Below are positions 6,630 to 6,855 of a stretch of DNA of 6,855 bases, one piece after another. The notes below the pieces were generated by a model. The model saw only the letters and a program-made list of their open reading frames with translations, was not told where the DNA came from and searched no databases. Every line of letters begins with the position of its first letter. Positions within the stretch are counted from its first letter, which is position 1. The position numbers were made by a program, and so were the translations under genes. Source of the stretch: Spirochaetales bacterium (lineage in GTDB: Bacteria; Spirochaetota; Spirochaetia; ARS1246); the NCBI GenBank assembly GCA_002688185.1, contig NZCE01000019.1, forward strand, positions 1-6,855, read 5' to 3'.

Positions 6630-6855
6630 TAAACCTTCTAGTAGCATAATTTTCCGGTGCGTGTCAGTATAAGTCGCTAAGCCACCGATAATTAAAACAT
6701 CTTGTCGAGCACTTGTAGAGAAGAATGTGCTCGCAAATGCTATGGAAACAACAGGTGGTTGGATTTTGTTGCGGCATGGCGATTTGTGCCCGAAATCGGG
6801 GCGTGAAGCTGTGCCTTTATAGCTTGGGTAGCCTGATGGAAAACTGGAATAGCGC
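6630..6855. other. Downstream tail without a convincing gene
   Basis: No recognisable gene, tRNA or insertion sequence is seen. One minus-strand frame is free of stops from the right edge down to a TAG at 6608-6606 (82 codons, overlapping the aldolase end by 24 bp), and a plus-strand frame from ATG 6737 is open to the edge (39 codons). Neither has a ribosome site or a motif that I recognise. The minus frame could be the end of a convergent gene starting outside the window. Confidence 0.3.
6706..6733. repeat. Perfect 7-bp inverted repeat (hairpin) downstream of the aldolase gene
   Basis: CGAGCAC (6706-6712) pairs with GTGCTCG (6727-6733) around a 14-nt purine-rich loop. It begins 76 bp after the aldolase stop. 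No T-run follows on the plus strand, and only a short interrupted one (TTTTAATT) lies on the minus-strand side. It may help end transcription or protect the 3' end of the aldolase mRNA, but it is not a standard intrinsic terminator. Confidence 0.4.

Noticed and set aside
6742..6822. 26-codon plus-strand frame from ATG 6742 containing an LLRHGD motif reminiscent of histidine phosphatases
   Set aside because: Far too short for that family, no ribosome site and a stop at once after; the motif match is chance.
1..6855. Mobile element, CRISPR, toxin-antitoxin or phage-defence system
   Set aside because: No transposase, integrase, terminal repeats, spaced direct repeats or defence-type domains are visible in any frame; the genes are metabolic enzymes and a peptidase.

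Overview
This 6.9-kb window is bacterial chromosomal DNA of roughly balanced base composition. It holds five protein genes and no RNA gene, insertion sequence, CRISPR array or phage signature that I can support. Three genes have a textbook AGGAGG Shine-Dalgarno, and the class II aldolase and oligopeptidase B are close to their enterobacterial counterparts, which points to a Gram-negative-type bacterium. The mixture of phosphotriesterase-like, UroD-like and DegT-like enzymes is common in uncultivated environmental lineages (Latescibacterota, Poribacteria, Spirochaetota and similar), but the phylum cannot be settled from this window.

Layout, left to right. (1) Positions 67-849, + strand: a phosphotriesterase-family metal hydrolase that keeps the C-terminal four metal ligands but lacks the first ~70 residues with the HxH motif; upstream stops close its frame. 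(2) Positions 875-5365, - strand: a compact three-gene operon, read right to left as DegT-family PLP aminotransferase (5365-4085), oligopeptidase B (4071-1987) and UroD/MtaA-superfamily protein (1957-875). Gaps are 13 and 29 bp, and each gene has an AGGAGG 6-9 nt before its ATG. (3) Positions 5366-5549: a 184-bp divergent intergenic region with an 8+8 bp inverted repeat and weak promoter candidates. (4) Positions 5550-6629, + strand: full-length class II fructose-bisphosphate aldolase. (5) Positions 6630-6855: a tail without a convincing gene, containing one perfect hairpin and a minus-strand frame open to the window edge.

The aldolase is central glycolysis/gluconeogenesis. The divergent operon looks like accessory metabolism: a sugar- or cyclitol-type aminotransferase, a cytosolic oligopeptide hydrolase, and a UroD-fold protein of unknown substrate that is not a haem enzyme. 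No shared substrate can be named. The most informative detail is in the oligopeptidase: the catalytic triad is intact and aligns without gaps to the enterobacterial enzyme, yet one member of each of the two acidic residue pairs that set specificity for basic residues is replaced (Glu to Lys in S1, Asp to Ala in S2). I do not see a clear new multi-gene system here.
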